Part shown: positions 1 to 8,234 of the stretch, in pieces
Position numbering within the stretch: the first letter of the stretch is position 1
How the letters are laid out: each line of letters opens with the position of its first letter
Assembly (NCBI RefSeq): GCF_000826645.1
Contig: NZ_JXJP01000001.1
Coordinates: 310,001 to 374,000 of the forward strand
Direction of reading: 5' to 3'
Length of the DNA stretch: 64,000 bases
Source of the DNA: Psychroserpens mesophilus
GTDB taxonomy: Bacteria; Bacteroidota; Bacteroidia; Flavobacteriales; Flavobacteriaceae
Made by a program: the position numbers and the translations under genes
Notes under the pieces: generated by a model
Database searches by the model: none
Told to the model about the DNA's origin: nothing
Seen by the model: only the letters and a program-made list of their open reading frames with translations

Positions 1-1330
1 TTTTAAAGTTGGTGTTCTTCTTATTAAAGTCTTCAACCTCTTGTTCTAAAGCTTTAATGTTATAAGTCGATTTTGCCGATTCCCAAGTGTTTTTGGCTTC
101 AACCTGTTTCGCAATTTGACCATAGGAAAAGCTATCGCTTTCGTCTAGAAGATTTGCTTCCTGAATTTGTCTTGGAGTCACACCAATCTCATGTGCTGCT
201 TTGGCGATGGCAGATTCGATGACAAACATCCCTTGTGGTCCACCAAAACCACGAAACGCAGTGTTAGGTGGCAAATGTGTTTTGCAACTAATGACAGTAG
301 TTTCTACATTCGGAACAAAATAACTGTTCGTTGCATGAAATAAGGTTCGCTCAGCAATAGCAGGCGATAAATCGGCAGCAGCACCAGAATTCTGAAGAAA
401 TTCAGCTTCGTAAGCTAAAATTTTCAGGTCTTTTGATAAGCCAATCTTATAGGTACTTTCATAAGGATGGCGTTTGCCAGTCATTCGTAAATCGTCGTGT
501 CGATTCAATATTAATTTTACCGACTGATTTAAATGATAGGTAGCCAAAGCAGCCATGACAGCCCAAGGCGTGGCTTGATCTTCCTTGCCTCCAAATCCGC
601 CACCTAAACGCGTCACATCCACTTCAATTTTATGCATAGCAACACCTAAAACTTGAGCCGTTGTTTTTTGAACAGCTGTTGGTCCTTGCGTTGATGAGGT
701 TATTTTTATGTTTCCGTTTTCAAGAGGTTCGGCATAAGCGCCTTGTGCTTCGATGTATAAATGTTCTTGACCATTTGAAAAGGTCTCTCCTTCAAAAACA
801 TACTCGCAAGCTGCAAATCCTTTTTCAGTATTACCTAAACTAAATGAACGAGGTGCATTGATAAAGCTTCCTTTAGCTTTGGCTTGCTTTGCCGTTGTAA
901 TAACCGGAAGTTCTTCAATATCAATTTCAATTAAACTTCTGGCTTTTCTTGCGATAAATTCAGATTCAGCCACAATTAATGCAATTGGCATTCCCCAAAA
1001 ATGAACCTCGTCTTCAGCAAATAGAGGTTCATCTGGAATGATGCCACCAATCTGATTTTTACCAGGCACATCCTTGTGTGTAAAAATACGTTCCACACCT
1101 TCCAAAGCTTCCGCTTTAGAATAGTCGATATGTTTTATTTTTCCGTGTGCTTTTGGCGAATCAAAAACGACTGCGTGGAATGTGCCTTGTCTGATATTTA
1201 CATCATCAACATACAACGATTCACCACGAACATGTGTATAGGAATCTAAATTTTTAATGCTTTGTTTTAATGAGATTGAAACAGCATCTAATTTAGATTT
1301 CAAGGTGTTATTTGAATTGTTTTTATGCAT
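1..1330 (-). CDS. xdhB: Xanthine dehydrogenase, molybdopterin-binding subunit (partial, C-terminus beyond window)
   Basis: This is the large molybdenum-cofactor subunit that oxidises hypoxanthine and xanthine to urate. I translated the minus strand from an ATG at 1330. The first 440 or so residues contain the family motifs GGGFGGKED and FRGFGGPQG, which contact the molybdopterin cofactor and substrate, after an N-terminal a/b hammerhead region (SYTHVRGESLYVDD). The start overlaps the 3' end of xdhA by 8 bases, so the two are translationally linked. The gene runs off the window, so about the last 40% cannot be checked. With guaD upstream it forms a guanine-to-urate operon. The family call is secure; the exact substrate is inferred from context. 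Confidence 0.93.
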   Translation of the reverse strand, partial: MHKNNSNNTLKSKLDAVSISLKQSIKNLDSYTHVRGESLYVDDVNIRQGTFHAVVFDSPKAHGKIKHIDYSKAEALEGVERIFTHKDVPGKNQIGGIIPDEPLFAEDEVHFWGMPIALIVAESEFIARKARSLIEIDIEELPVITTAKQAKAKGSFINAPRSFSLGNTEKGFAACEYVFEGETFSNGQEHLYIEAQGAYAEPLENGNIKITSSTQGPTAVQKTTAQVLGVAMHKIEVDVTRLGGGFGGKEDQATPWAVMAALATYHLNQSVKLILNRHDDLRMTGKRHPYESTYKIGLSKDLKILAYEAEFLQNSGAAADLSPAIAERTLFHATNSYFVPNVETTVISCKTHLPPNTAFRGFGGPQGMFVIESAIAKAAHEIGVTPRQIQEANLLDESDSFSYGQIAKQVEAKNTWESAKSTYNIKALEQEVEDFNKKNTNFK

Positions 1331-2735
1331 GCTGAATAAAATCGTGTAAGGTAAATTGCTTCGGAAATAATTCTGTAAAATGCGCAAAAAATAATTGTCT
1401 TCCTAAGAGACGTTTATAAGAGCTAGTGCCACGAACATCACTAATGGGTGAGATTTCACTTTGAAGTATTTCACCAGCTTCAAGTATCGTTTCTGAAGTT
1501 AATGATTTTCCAGTTAAAAAATTTGAAGTGTCGTGCAAATACTTTGGAATTGCTGCAACTCCACCAATTGACACATGAGCGTCTTCAATAGTTCCATTTT
1601 TGATAGTGATACTTATGGCAGAATTGACACTTGCTATATCTAAATGGGTTCGTTTACAGACTTTTTCGAAATTGAAAAACGACTGATTTGTTGGCAGTTT
1701 AAAGCTAATTTGTTTTAAAAGTTCTCCATCTTTTAAATCATAGGTTTTATAGCCTTGATAGAAGTTTTTTAATGAAACTACTCGCTCTTCTTCTCGTTCG
1801 TTGGTAATGATAATATCACTATTGAGTGCTAAAAAGAAAATGGTCATATCACCAATTGGTGAAGCATTTGCAAGATTACCACCAAAAGAGGCCATATTTC
1901 TAATTTGCTCTGAAGACACTAACTTAAGATGTTTCTTCAGATTGGGAAAGTAGTTGTTGATTTGTGTATGATTCCATAAATCAGACACCGTTGAATTTGT
2001 TCCGACTGTACAGACGTCGTTTTCAATTTTAATCCCTTTTAAATAGTCTTTTTCGGCAATTAAATGCACTGAATCACCTACTAAATCATCGGCTTGTTGT
2101 ACGTATAAATCGGTTCCACCAGCAATATATTTTCCTTTGGGCTGATTTAAGTCTTTGGCTTCAATGTCTTTTAGGCGCTGTGGAATAGATGCGAAATAGT
2201 CGGGAACGACATTATTTTCGATCAACCAATTCATGGAATTTTCGATTGTTTTATGCTCTAATTTTTCAACTACTTGATATGCAGCTTTTTCAATAGCTTT
2301 ATAGCCTGTACATCTGCAAATGTTTCCACTAATAGCGTTTAGTGCAGTATTGTAATTCTTTTCAGAATTCGATAACGCAAAGCCTGTAAGAGCCACAACA
2401 AAACCAGGAGTGCAAAATCCACATTGTGTGGCATAATTATCTTTCATTGCTTCCTGAGCAATGGTGAGAGTATTTTTTAGATTAGTGCCTTCAACCGTTA
2501 CGATGTGTTTTCCATGCGCATTTCCTAAAGGTGAAATACAGGAGGTGATACTTTGGTATTCAATAGTGCCATTTTTCAGACTTCCGACAAGAACTGTACA
2601 TGCACCACAATCACCTTCACGACATCCAATTTTAGTGCCAGTGAGTCGTTGGTCATATCTCACAAAATCTAATAAGGTCATTCCTGAATGTTCAGGTGTG
2701 TTTATCGTTTTTTTATTGAGAATGAAGGATATCAT
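1323..2735 (-). CDS. xdhA: Xanthine dehydrogenase small subunit (2Fe-2S and FAD domains)
   Basis: This is the electron-transfer subunit of xanthine dehydrogenase, 470 residues. The N-terminal ferredoxin-type cluster uses Cys38, Cys43, Cys46 and Cys66 (CREGDCGAC ... SC). The second cluster is in the helical domain (CGFCTPGF and CRCTGY). An FAD-binding domain follows, with the AGGTDLYV loop near residue 206 and IRNMASFGGNLANASPIGD near 280, then the CODH-type C-terminal FAD domain. This 2Fe-2S plus FAD arrangement matches bacterial XdhA rather than the separate XdhB/XdhC subunits of E. coli. It lies 3 bases after guaD and overlaps xdhB by 8 bases, so the three genes read as one operon. The protein should be cytoplasmic. 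Confidence 0.93.
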   Translation of the reverse strand: MISFILNKKTINTPEHSGMTLLDFVRYDQRLTGTKIGCREGDCGACTVLVGSLKNGTIEYQSITSCISPLGNAHGKHIVTVEGTNLKNTLTIAQEAMKDNYATQCGFCTPGFVVALTGFALSNSEKNYNTALNAISGNICRCTGYKAIEKAAYQVVEKLEHKTIENSMNWLIENNVVPDYFASIPQRLKDIEAKDLNQPKGKYIAGGTDLYVQQADDLVGDSVHLIAEKDYLKGIKIENDVCTVGTNSTVSDLWNHTQINNYFPNLKKHLKLVSSEQIRNMASFGGNLANASPIGDMTIFFLALNSDIIITNEREEERVVSLKNFYQGYKTYDLKDGELLKQISFKLPTNQSFFNFEKVCKRTHLDIASVNSAISITIKNGTIEDAHVSIGGVAAIPKYLHDTSNFLTGKSLTSETILEAGEILQSEISPISDVRGTSSYKRLLGRQLFFAHFTELFPKQFTLHDFIQHA

Positions 2736-2738
2736 GAA

Positions 2739-3209
2739 TTAATATTCTGTTTTATCTTCTTTTTTAGTCCATTCTTGAAATGGTTGTAAGGCAATTTCTC
2801 TAGCTAATTGCTCAAATGGAATGCTTCTTTCGGCATAAGGTAGCGGAATTTCCTTGTATATGAACTCATCGTCAAAGCCAATATTTGCAGCGTCAACCTG
2901 ATTGCTTCCATAATAAACTTTATCTGGTCTTGCCCAATAAATAGCGCCTAAACACATAGGGCAGGGTTCGCATGACGTATAAATTTCACAGCCATCTAAT
3001 TGAAACGAGTTTAGGTTTTTACAAGCATCTCTAATCGCTGTTACTTCAGCATGAGCAGTTGGGTCGTTAGTGGATGTAACTTTATTATTCCCTCGTCCAA
3101 CGATTTTTCCGTCTTTAACAATGACGCAACCAAATGGTCCGCCCTCGTTGTTATTCATTCCTTTTAAAGCCGCATTAACAGCTTCCAACATAAATTTTTC
3201 TTTACACAT
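2739..3209 (-). CDS. guaD: Guanine deaminase (cytidine-deaminase-like fold)
   Basis: It deaminates guanine to xanthine, feeding the xanthine dehydrogenase encoded just downstream. The zinc site is visible as HAE (His53, Glu55) and PCPMC (Cys83, Cys86). The TSCEPCPMCLGAIYWARP segment and the FDDEFIYKEI segment closely resemble Bacillus subtilis GuaD. I chose the ATG at 3209 (156 residues) because this numbering puts the zinc ligands at the positions I recall for the Bacillus enzyme. An upstream in-frame ATG at 3239 would add ten poorly matching residues (MYFSVKYILR). Related tRNA adenosine deaminases (TadA) share the zinc motif but lack the C-terminal FIYKEI region, and the xdh neighbours favour GuaD. 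Confidence 0.9.
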   Translation of the reverse strand: MCKEKFMLEAVNAALKGMNNNEGGPFGCVIVKDGKIVGRGNNKVTSTNDPTAHAEVTAIRDACKNLNSFQLDGCEIYTSCEPCPMCLGAIYWARPDKVYYGSNQVDAANIGFDDEFIYKEIPLPYAERSIPFEQLAREIALQPFQEWTKKEDKTEY

Positions 3210-3320
3210 ACGTAAGATATATTTTACCGAAAAATACAAATCATTTTAAGAGTTGTGGTAAAATGAACGTAATTATTTTAAAAATGCTTAGCTTGGAAAG
3301 GTTTAGATAACGTATCGATT

Positions 3321-4091
3321 ATGAGCATCTATTTTTTAGCATTTATAGGTTTAGTAGTTTTTGTAGGCTATGCTTTTTACAGAACCAGAAAAAAGAAAGC
3401 AAAACCATTTCCTGAATCTTGGCATACTATCATGTTACAAGAAGTTGAATTTTATAAGCTTTTAAGTACTGAAGAGCAGTTCCGATTTCAAAAACGCATG
3501 ATGCAGTTTTTAAATGAAGTCTATATTGATAGTGTTAACTTAGAAATCACAGAACTTGACATAATTTTTATTGCATCAAGCGCAGTAATACCGGTTTTTG
3601 CTTTTAAAGATTGGCATTATACCAAATTAAGTGGTGTGATTTTGTATCCTGATAATTTCAATGAAGATTTTGAGTTTTCAGATAAAAGTAAATCTAAACG
3701 AATAGCTGGCGTTGTTGGTACAGGTCGATTAGAAGGTAAAATGATTTTATCCAGAAAGGCATTACATCACGGATTTAGTAATGATAATGATGGTAGAAAT
3801 ACTGCGATACATGAGTTTATTCATCTTATTGATAAAATGGATGATAATATTGACGGTATTCCGGAAATTTTGATGAACAACGCATTTACTATTCCATGGT
3901 TGAAATTAATTCATGAAGAAATGGAAAACATTCACAGGAATAGATCAAAACTCAGAGCTTATGGAGCAACAAATCAAGCAGAATTTTTTGCTGTTGCTTC
4001 AGAATACTTTTTTGAAAGCCCAGAACGACTAAAAAAGGAACATCCTGAATTGTATACATTGCTTTCTAAAAGCTTTAGGGTGAACTTATAA
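3321..4091 (+). CDS. M90 family zinc-dependent peptidase (MtfA-like), membrane anchored
   Basis: A 256-residue protein with one N-terminal membrane segment (about residues 3-21, IYFLAFIGLVVFVGYAF) followed by a basic stretch, so the catalytic part probably faces the cytoplasm. The zinc-binding HEFIH motif sits in NTAIHEFIHLIDKMD, and NQAEFFAVASEYFFE downstream is typical of the MtfA/M90 family. E. coli MtfA is a soluble aminopeptidase that binds the repressor Mlc. The membrane anchor is common in Bacteroidota homologues, and their role is not established. The gene is transcribed away from guaD and ends just before the terminator palindrome at 4102-4121 and the left edge of the integrated element. 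Confidence 0.82.
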   Translation: MSIYFLAFIGLVVFVGYAFYRTRKKKAKPFPESWHTIMLQEVEFYKLLSTEEQFRFQKRMMQFLNEVYIDSVNLEITELDIIFIASSAVIPVFAFKDWHYTKLSGVILYPDNFNEDFEFSDKSKSKRIAGVVGTGRLEGKMILSRKALHHGFSNDNDGRNTAIHEFIHLIDKMDDNIDGIPEILMNNAFTIPWLKLIHEEMENIHRNRSKLRAYGATNQAEFFAVASEYFFESPERLKKEHPELYTLLSKSFRVNL

Positions 4092-4101
4092 AACCAAAAA
4101 A

Positions 4102-4121
4102 CCCGATTCTATAGAATCGGG
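4102..4121. terminator. Bidirectional terminator; original tRNA-Phe terminator displaced by the element
   Basis: A perfect 20 bp palindrome (CCCGATTCTA / TAGAATCGGG). It is followed on the plus strand by CTTTTAG and on the minus strand by TTTTTTGG. On plus it would end the metallopeptidase transcript. On minus it sits directly after the tRNA-Phe 3'-end fragment of attL, so before integration it probably terminated the tRNA-Phe gene. Confidence 0.75.
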
Positions 4122-4122
4122 C

Positions 4123-4143
4123 TTTTAGTGGTGGTGCCTCCAG
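4123..4143. repeat. attL core: duplicated 3' end of tRNA-Phe
   Basis: 21 bases identical to 32183-32203, including AGTGGTGGTGCCTCCAG. Read on the minus strand it is the last T-arm bases, the 3' acceptor strand and the encoded CCA of tRNA-Phe. Only this fragment is present, so it is not a second tRNA gene. Inside it and continuing rightward, AGTGGT (4127-4132) and ACCACT (4145-4150) form an inverted pair that could be core-type integrase sites. Confidence 0.85.
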
Positions 4144-4159
4144 TACCACTTTTTGGTTT

Positions 4160-4171
4160 ATAACATGTTAT
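4160..4171. repeat. Short perfect palindrome ATAACATGTTAT
   Basis: A 12 bp palindrome between attL and the integrase gene. Its place between the core site and the int promoter makes it a possible binding site for an excisionase or for integration factors. Function is not shown, and a 12 bp palindrome in AT-rich DNA can arise by chance. Confidence 0.3.
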
Positions 4172-4241
4172 TTCATTTTAATTGATGTTATGTGTAATCC
4201 TTATTATTACTGGTTCTGTAGTAGTTTTTGAATAATTTCAT

Positions 4242-4249
4242 TACTTTTG
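4242..4249 (+). promoter_or_regulatory. Probable -7 box of the integrase promoter
   Basis: TACTTTTG matches the Bacteroidota -7 consensus TAnnTTTG exactly and lies 58 bases before the integrase ATG. No TTG sits at the usual distance upstream, so the promoter is only partly supported. The paired repeats at 4275-4298 would fall in the transcript leader. Confidence 0.4.
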
Positions 4250-4274
4250 ATATAACAATAAATAAAGGGTATGT

Positions 4275-4298
4275 TGTCCCTTTTGTTGTCCCTTTTAA
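4275..4298. repeat. Left arm-type repeat pair (TTGTCCCTTTTG units)
   Basis: Two copies of a TTGTCCCTTTT unit spaced 12 bases apart, just upstream of the integrase start. Twenty bases of it (4275-4294) recur identically at 32114-32133 near the other end of the element, in the same orientation. Paired direct repeats inside each end, apart from the crossover core, are what arm-type binding sites of a tyrosine integrase look like. Confidence 0.6.
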
Positions 4299-4307
4299 AT
4301 TTTATTT

Positions 4308-5600
4308 ATGAGCAAAGCCATTCAGTCCACTTCAGGAACTATTAAATTTAGACTAAAAGATGTTAACTCTAAAACAGAAACTTCTATTATATTGGATTAT
4401 AGTTTTGGGAGAAACAATCGTCTTAAATTCGCTACAGGATATAAAGTTGCACCGCAAAATTGGGATAAAGCTAATCAAAGAATTAGAGCTATATCAACTA
4501 TTGAAAATAGAGAAAAAGTAAATAAAGACTTACTAAGGTTTTCATCCGAATTTGTTAATCAAATTTCTAACCTATCAGAAGCTGAGAAACAAAATAGAAA
4601 AATTCTCAAAAGTTTGTTAGAAAAAATAATTCGTGAAACTGAAGAGTTAGAAAAACCTATAACATCCTTTTTTGAGTTTGCGGATGATTACATAAAAATA
4701 AAAGAGAATCAAGCAAAAAATATTGGTGCTGTTAAATTAAGTCCAATTACAGTAAGGTCATATAAGCAAACTGTAAGTAGATTAAAGGAATTTAATAAGG
4801 AACTTAAATATGATTTGGATTTTGAATCTATTGATTTAAAATTTTATTACACCTTAATTCAGTACTTAGAAAAGAAAAATTACTCGATAAATACTATCGG
4901 TAAGCATATTAAAAACTTGATAACTATTCTAAACAGAGCATCAGAAGAAGGTGTTAATACTACTTTTAAATATAGGCATAGAGAATTTAAAGCAGTTTCT
5001 GAGGAAACGGTTTCGATTTATTTAACGGAATCAGAAATCGATGCATTATTTACTGCTGATTTGTCCAAAACAAAAGATTGGGAGCTTGCTCGAGACATTT
5101 TCTTAATTGGTTATTATACTGGTCAAAGAGTGTCGGATTATAATGGAATTACTAAAGAGCAGATTAAGGTTTTTAATGGTAAAGAGGTTTTTGAGTTTAA
5201 ACAAAAGAAGACTAATAAAAAAGTCTATGTACCAATACATCCAAGAGTAAAAGCTATTTTGAAAGATAGGTATGATGGTGGTCTTCCAAGAAAATATAAT
5301 GATCCTGATATTAATGAATATATCAAGGAAGCTGGTAGGGTTGCAAAAATTAATGAGCAAATTTCAGTCCAAAGAACAATAGGAGGGAAAAAAGTTAGTA
5401 AAGCTGTTCCAAAATATAGCCTAATTGTTTCACATACCGCTCGCAGGTCTTTTTGTACGAATGCATATTTGTCGAAAATGCCAACTATGGATATAATGGC
5501 TATTAGTGGGCATTCTACAGAGCGAGAATTCTACAAGTACATTAAAGTGACACCTCAAGAGCGAGCAGTTAAAATTGCTGACAGCGCTTTTTTTCAATAA
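4308..5600 (+). CDS. Tyrosine recombinase / integrase of the tRNA-Phe element
   Basis: 430 residues, the usual length for Bacteroidota site-specific integrases. It has an N-terminal arm-binding domain (about 15-100), a SAM-like core-binding domain (about 115-215) and a C-terminal catalytic domain. Catalytic residues are visible: Arg274 in YYTGQRVSD, the beta-hairpin Lys near KKTNKKVYVPIH, His376 and Arg379 in SHTARRSF, His402 in SGHSTEREF and the nucleophile Tyr411. It lies 164 bases inside attL, reading into the element, as expected for an integrase serving its own att site. All catalytic positions are intact, so it may be active. Confidence 0.95.
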   Translation: MSKAIQSTSGTIKFRLKDVNSKTETSIILDYSFGRNNRLKFATGYKVAPQNWDKANQRIRAISTIENREKVNKDLLRFSSEFVNQISNLSEAEKQNRKILKSLLEKIIRETEELEKPITSFFEFADDYIKIKENQAKNIGAVKLSPITVRSYKQTVSRLKEFNKELKYDLDFESIDLKFYYTLIQYLEKKNYSINTIGKHIKNLITILNRASEEGVNTTFKYRHREFKAVSEETVSIYLTESEIDALFTADLSKTKDWELARDIFLIGYYTGQRVSDYNGITKEQIKVFNGKEVFEFKQKKTNKKVYVPIHPRVKAILKDRYDGGLPRKYNDPDINEYIKEAGRVAKINEQISVQRTIGGKKVSKAVPKYSLIVSHTARRSFCTNAYLSKMPTMDIMAISGHSTEREFYKYIKVTPQERAVKIADSAFFQ

Positions 5601-5624
5601 TTAAAACTTAATTTAATTTTACCT

Positions 5625-6407
5625 ATGAATTATAAAGACGTATTTGTAGTAAATAAAATTCACTACAATAAATCTCAAGAAGATGTTGATTTAAATTATC
5701 AACTAAATAATTATGATTATTTAGAACCTAAGTTGGTCGATGATTTTTATCTCAAATACTTTGTGTATAAAATTTTATTTGAATTAGATATCTTAGAAAT
5801 TGATGATTTCTTGAGTTTTCATTTTGAAGAAGCTCAAAATAAAAAACTTTTTACTCAGATTATTAAACATAAGCTATTACAAAAAATAGATTATTTGGTA
5901 AATAATGCAAAAGCTTATATGCCGGAAGGAGGAAGTAATGATGAGATTAAATTGGAAGATGGATTTATAGAAACAAAAGGTAAAATCCTTAAGCCGCTTT
6001 TTGAAGATTATCTAATATCCCATAAAGTAGCCTGGCAAGAACTGAAAGAAAATATTATTTACAGGAAATCGATAATTGAAGATTTCATGAAAGGTGTTAA
6101 TCAATTACAAACTCAAAAGGAAGTAGGTGAAAAATTAGTGTGGTCTGGAAAACCTTCACATTTAGCATATTTTATTTCCCAATTAATTGAGGAAGGCTAT
6201 ATTGAGCCACCGAGAAAACGTAACGATGATATAAATTATCAGAAGCTATCAAATAGAATACTAAATTCTTTTGATTTTGCTAATGATATTCCATCTAATG
6301 AAACTTTAAAGAAATATGGCAATGTAGATGCTGAAAAGTATATAACATTAAATGAAAGATTTGTTAACCATGGTTTCCACTTACCTAATTTGAAAATTAT
6401 GGAATAG
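5625..6407 (+). CDS. RteC-like protein of Bacteroidota mobile elements (tentative)
   Basis: A 260-residue soluble protein, 24 bases after the integrase. The N-terminal two thirds are rich in acidic and aromatic residues and look helical. The segment around residues 167-192 (KLVWSGKPSHLAYFISQLIEE) resembles the C-terminal core of RteC, a regulator found in Bacteroides conjugative transposons, where a similar VW-G stretch precedes a helix. Many Bacteroidota islands carry such a protein next to the integrase. Its role here, perhaps in control of excision or transfer genes, is inferred only from resemblance and position. Confidence 0.45.
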   Translation: MNYKDVFVVNKIHYNKSQEDVDLNYQLNNYDYLEPKLVDDFYLKYFVYKILFELDILEIDDFLSFHFEEAQNKKLFTQIIKHKLLQKIDYLVNNAKAYMPEGGSNDEIKLEDGFIETKGKILKPLFEDYLISHKVAWQELKENIIYRKSIIEDFMKGVNQLQTQKEVGEKLVWSGKPSHLAYFISQLIEEGYIEPPRKRNDDINYQKLSNRILNSFDFANDIPSNETLKKYGNVDAEKYITLNERFVNHGFHLPNLKIME

Positions 6408-6430
6408 GTACCAGTACCTTTTAGTACCTT
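6408..6430. promoter_or_regulatory. Three GTACC repeats, candidate operator
   Basis: GTACC occurs at 6408, 6414 and 6424. The last two are part of a 10 bp repeat (AGTACCTTTT then AGTACCTTAA). They sit 20 bases before a TAGTTTTG promoter box and upstream of the HTH protein gene. A repressor-type site for that protein is a reasonable guess but not shown. Confidence 0.4.
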
Positions 6431-6449
6431 AAAAAATGTTGTTTGGTGG

Positions 6450-6457
6450 TAGTTTTG
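6450..6457 (+). promoter_or_regulatory. Probable -7 box before the HTH gene
   Basis: TAGTTTTG matches TAnnTTTG exactly, 28 bases before the ATG at 6486. No clear TTG lies 18-20 bases upstream. The GTACC repeats occupy the upstream side, where an activator or repressor would act. Confidence 0.45.
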
Positions 6458-6485
6458 TAATAGAAATAAACCCAAATAACATCAA

Positions 6486-6773
6486 ATGAAGTCAACACAA
6501 ACACACGTTTACCTAATAACTCCTGAGGAGCTTACAGATAATATCTTAATAGGTGTTGACAGTAGGTTAAAGAAGTTTTTTGATACATACCAGCCAACTG
6601 TAAAAGACGAGGAAGAGCTTTTGACAGTTGATGAGACAATTAAATTTTTGAAATGCTCTAAACAAGCACTTTGGAACTGGCGCAAGAATGGTATTCTACC
6701 CAGTTATAGATTAGGTAACCGTGTTTACTACAAAAAAAGTGATATATATCAAAAACTTAGAAAACAGGATTAA
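6486..6773 (+). CDS. Helix-turn-helix DNA-binding protein (excisionase / MerR-like)
   Basis: 95 residues. The C-terminal half (about 42-93) is a MerR/AlpA-type winged HTH (LLTVDETIKFLKCSKQAL, then NWRKNGILPSYRLGNRVYYKKSDI), the form commonly annotated as excisionase-family DNA-binding domain in Bacteroidota islands. The N-terminal 40 residues are unassigned. It is the first gene after the GTACC repeats and is followed one base later by a replication-type gene. Likely roles are directing excision or regulating the replication genes; the sequence does not decide between them. Confidence 0.75.
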   Translation: MKSTQTHVYLITPEELTDNILIGVDSRLKKFFDTYQPTVKDEEELLTVDETIKFLKCSKQALWNWRKNGILPSYRLGNRVYYKKSDIYQKLRKQD

Positions 6774-6774
6774 T

Positions 6775-7437
6775 ATGGTTGGATATGTACTCATACACAG
6801 GGATATAATGGATTGGGAATGGTACCAGTCTCCAAATGTATCACGATTATATTTCCATTTAATATTTAAGGTGAACTTTAAAGATAAAAAGTGGCAAGGA
6901 CACCTTGTTGAACGTGGTCAACTAATTACTTCAAACAATCACTTGGCAACAGAGTTAAAGTTATCTGTACAAGTTATAAGAACTGCATTGCAAAAGCTTC
7001 ATGAAGGAGGATACATCAAAATTAAAGCAACAAACAGATTTACGCTCATAACCCTTATCAATTATGATAAATTTCAATCATCTAAAGCTGAAAACAACAA
7101 GCCAGTTATCAATCAGGTAACAATCAAAAAACATACAAGTAACAATCAAATAACAACAACTAAAGAAAGTAATAAAGAAAATAAAACGAATAAAAAAACT
7201 ATTGATGATAGACGTGAAAGATTTAAAAAACAAGTTTTTAAACACTCTCAATATGAAATTAAAGTTTTAGAATCTTTTTATGATTATTGGAGTGAATTAA
7301 ATTCAGATAAATCTGAAATGCGTTATGAAACCGAGAGGTTTTTTGAAATTAAAAAGCGTTTAAAAAAATGGTTGGCAAATGAAAGAACTAATAAAATTGA
7401 GAATAAATCAAAAACTGAATTATTAACCAATAGATAA
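6775..7437 (+). CDS. Winged-helix replication-initiation-type protein
   Basis: I start this at the ATG at 6775, one base after the stop of the HTH gene (220 residues), because a frame extension to 6721 would only overlap that gene. Residues 1-100 (IMDWEWYQSPNVSRLYFHLI ... RGQLITSNNHLATEL ... VIRTALQKLHEGGYI) have the pattern of the winged-helix domain seen in phage and element replication proteins that work with a helicase loader. A Lys/Asn-rich linker and a short C-terminal helical domain follow. The DnaC-like ATPase gene 9 bases downstream supports a replication role. It has no relaxase or primase motifs. Confidence 0.65.
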   Translation: MVGYVLIHRDIMDWEWYQSPNVSRLYFHLIFKVNFKDKKWQGHLVERGQLITSNNHLATELKLSVQVIRTALQKLHEGGYIKIKATNRFTLITLINYDKFQSSKAENNKPVINQVTIKKHTSNNQITTTKESNKENKTNKKTIDDRRERFKKQVFKHSQYEIKVLESFYDYWSELNSDKSEMRYETERFFEIKKRLKKWLANERTNKIENKSKTELLTNR

Positions 7438-7446
7438 TCTGCTATA

Positions 7447-8175
7447 ATGAGAAGTAATGATTTTAAAAAGGCTGGTCAAATCATAAGTCAAATCAAAAGA
7501 AATACTAATAAATCAAATACCGATAATCAAATGAAACCCTTAAATGAATTTACAAAACAGGAATTATGGAAAGCTTTTTTGAAAACATTTAAAGAAATGT
7601 ATAATAAAGAATTTCATGAGGACAAAAATGTTTTAAATAATCTGAAACCGTTGTTTTTTTATTTTTTGAAAGATGAAAAGTTTTTTGAATGTGAAAATTT
7701 AAGAGCAGATATAAGTGCTCCTTCTTTCGAAAAGGGTTTTATGATAATAGGTGGTTATGGTTTAGGAAAGACAGATTATATGAAGGTTTTTCAAAACATC
7801 TTTAAAAATTACCCAAATTTGAGATTGAAGATTTATACCTCAAAAGAACTTGTGCATAAATATGAAATATGTCAAACACCATTGGACAAACAAAGTTTCA
7901 TTAAAGATGCTGAGCGGAAATTAATGTTTATTGATGATATTAGTTCTGAAAGAATCGCAAGTAATTACGGGCATATGGATGTCATCGATGAAGTATTAAT
8001 AAACCGTTATGACAAAAATCTTATAACATTTGTTTCTTGTAACTACACAACAAATAATAACTGCGCGAAACAAACATTGCAAGATCTCGGATTAAGATAT
8101 GGAGGTCGTATGTATGATCGTTTCCATGAAATGTTCAACATTATTGAATTTAAAGGATCAAGTTTTAGAAGATGA
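7447..8175 (+). CDS. DnaC-like ATPase (putative helicase loader)
   Basis: 242 residues. A P-loop GGYGLGKT spans residues 102-109 and a Walker B strand LMFIDDI ends with Asp163-Asp164, in the spacing of DnaC/IstB-type AAA+ proteins. The arginine-rich C-terminus (DLGLRYGGRMYDRFHEMF) resembles the sensor region of this group. DnaC-like proteins load replicative helicase onto DNA. Together with the winged-helix gene just upstream this makes a small replication module, which would let the excised circle copy itself. IstB transposition helpers share these motifs, but no transposase is present. Confidence 0.72.
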   Translation: MRSNDFKKAGQIISQIKRNTNKSNTDNQMKPLNEFTKQELWKAFLKTFKEMYNKEFHEDKNVLNNLKPLFFYFLKDEKFFECENLRADISAPSFEKGFMIIGGYGLGKTDYMKVFQNIFKNYPNLRLKIYTSKELVHKYEICQTPLDKQSFIKDAERKLMFIDDISSERIASNYGHMDVIDEVLINRYDKNLITFVSCNYTTNNNCAKQTLQDLGLRYGGRMYDRFHEMFNIIEFKGSSFRR

Positions 8176-8181
8176 TAAAAG

Positions 8182-8203
8182 GTTAAATAAAACTTTATTT
8201 AAC
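8182..8203. repeat. Inverted repeat GTTAAATAAA / TTTATTTAAC
   Basis: A perfect 10 bp inverted repeat with a 2-base centre, in the short gap between the DnaC-like gene and the zinc-finger gene. No T-run follows on either strand, so it is a poor terminator. It could be a protein-binding site or part of an origin for the adjacent replication module. Confidence 0.35.
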
Positions 8204-8234
8204 GTATTAAGAGTAAAAAAACACCCAAAAAACT

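Noticed and set aside
2739-3209. Naming the deaminase tadA (tRNA adenosine deaminase)
   Set aside because: The zinc motif is shared, but the FDDEFIYKEI region, the match of residue numbers to GuaD and the xdh operon all point to guanine deaminase.
4127-4143. A possible second tRNA-Phe gene at the left end
   Set aside because: Only the 3' acceptor end is present. There is no anticodon arm or D-arm, so it is the attL duplicate.
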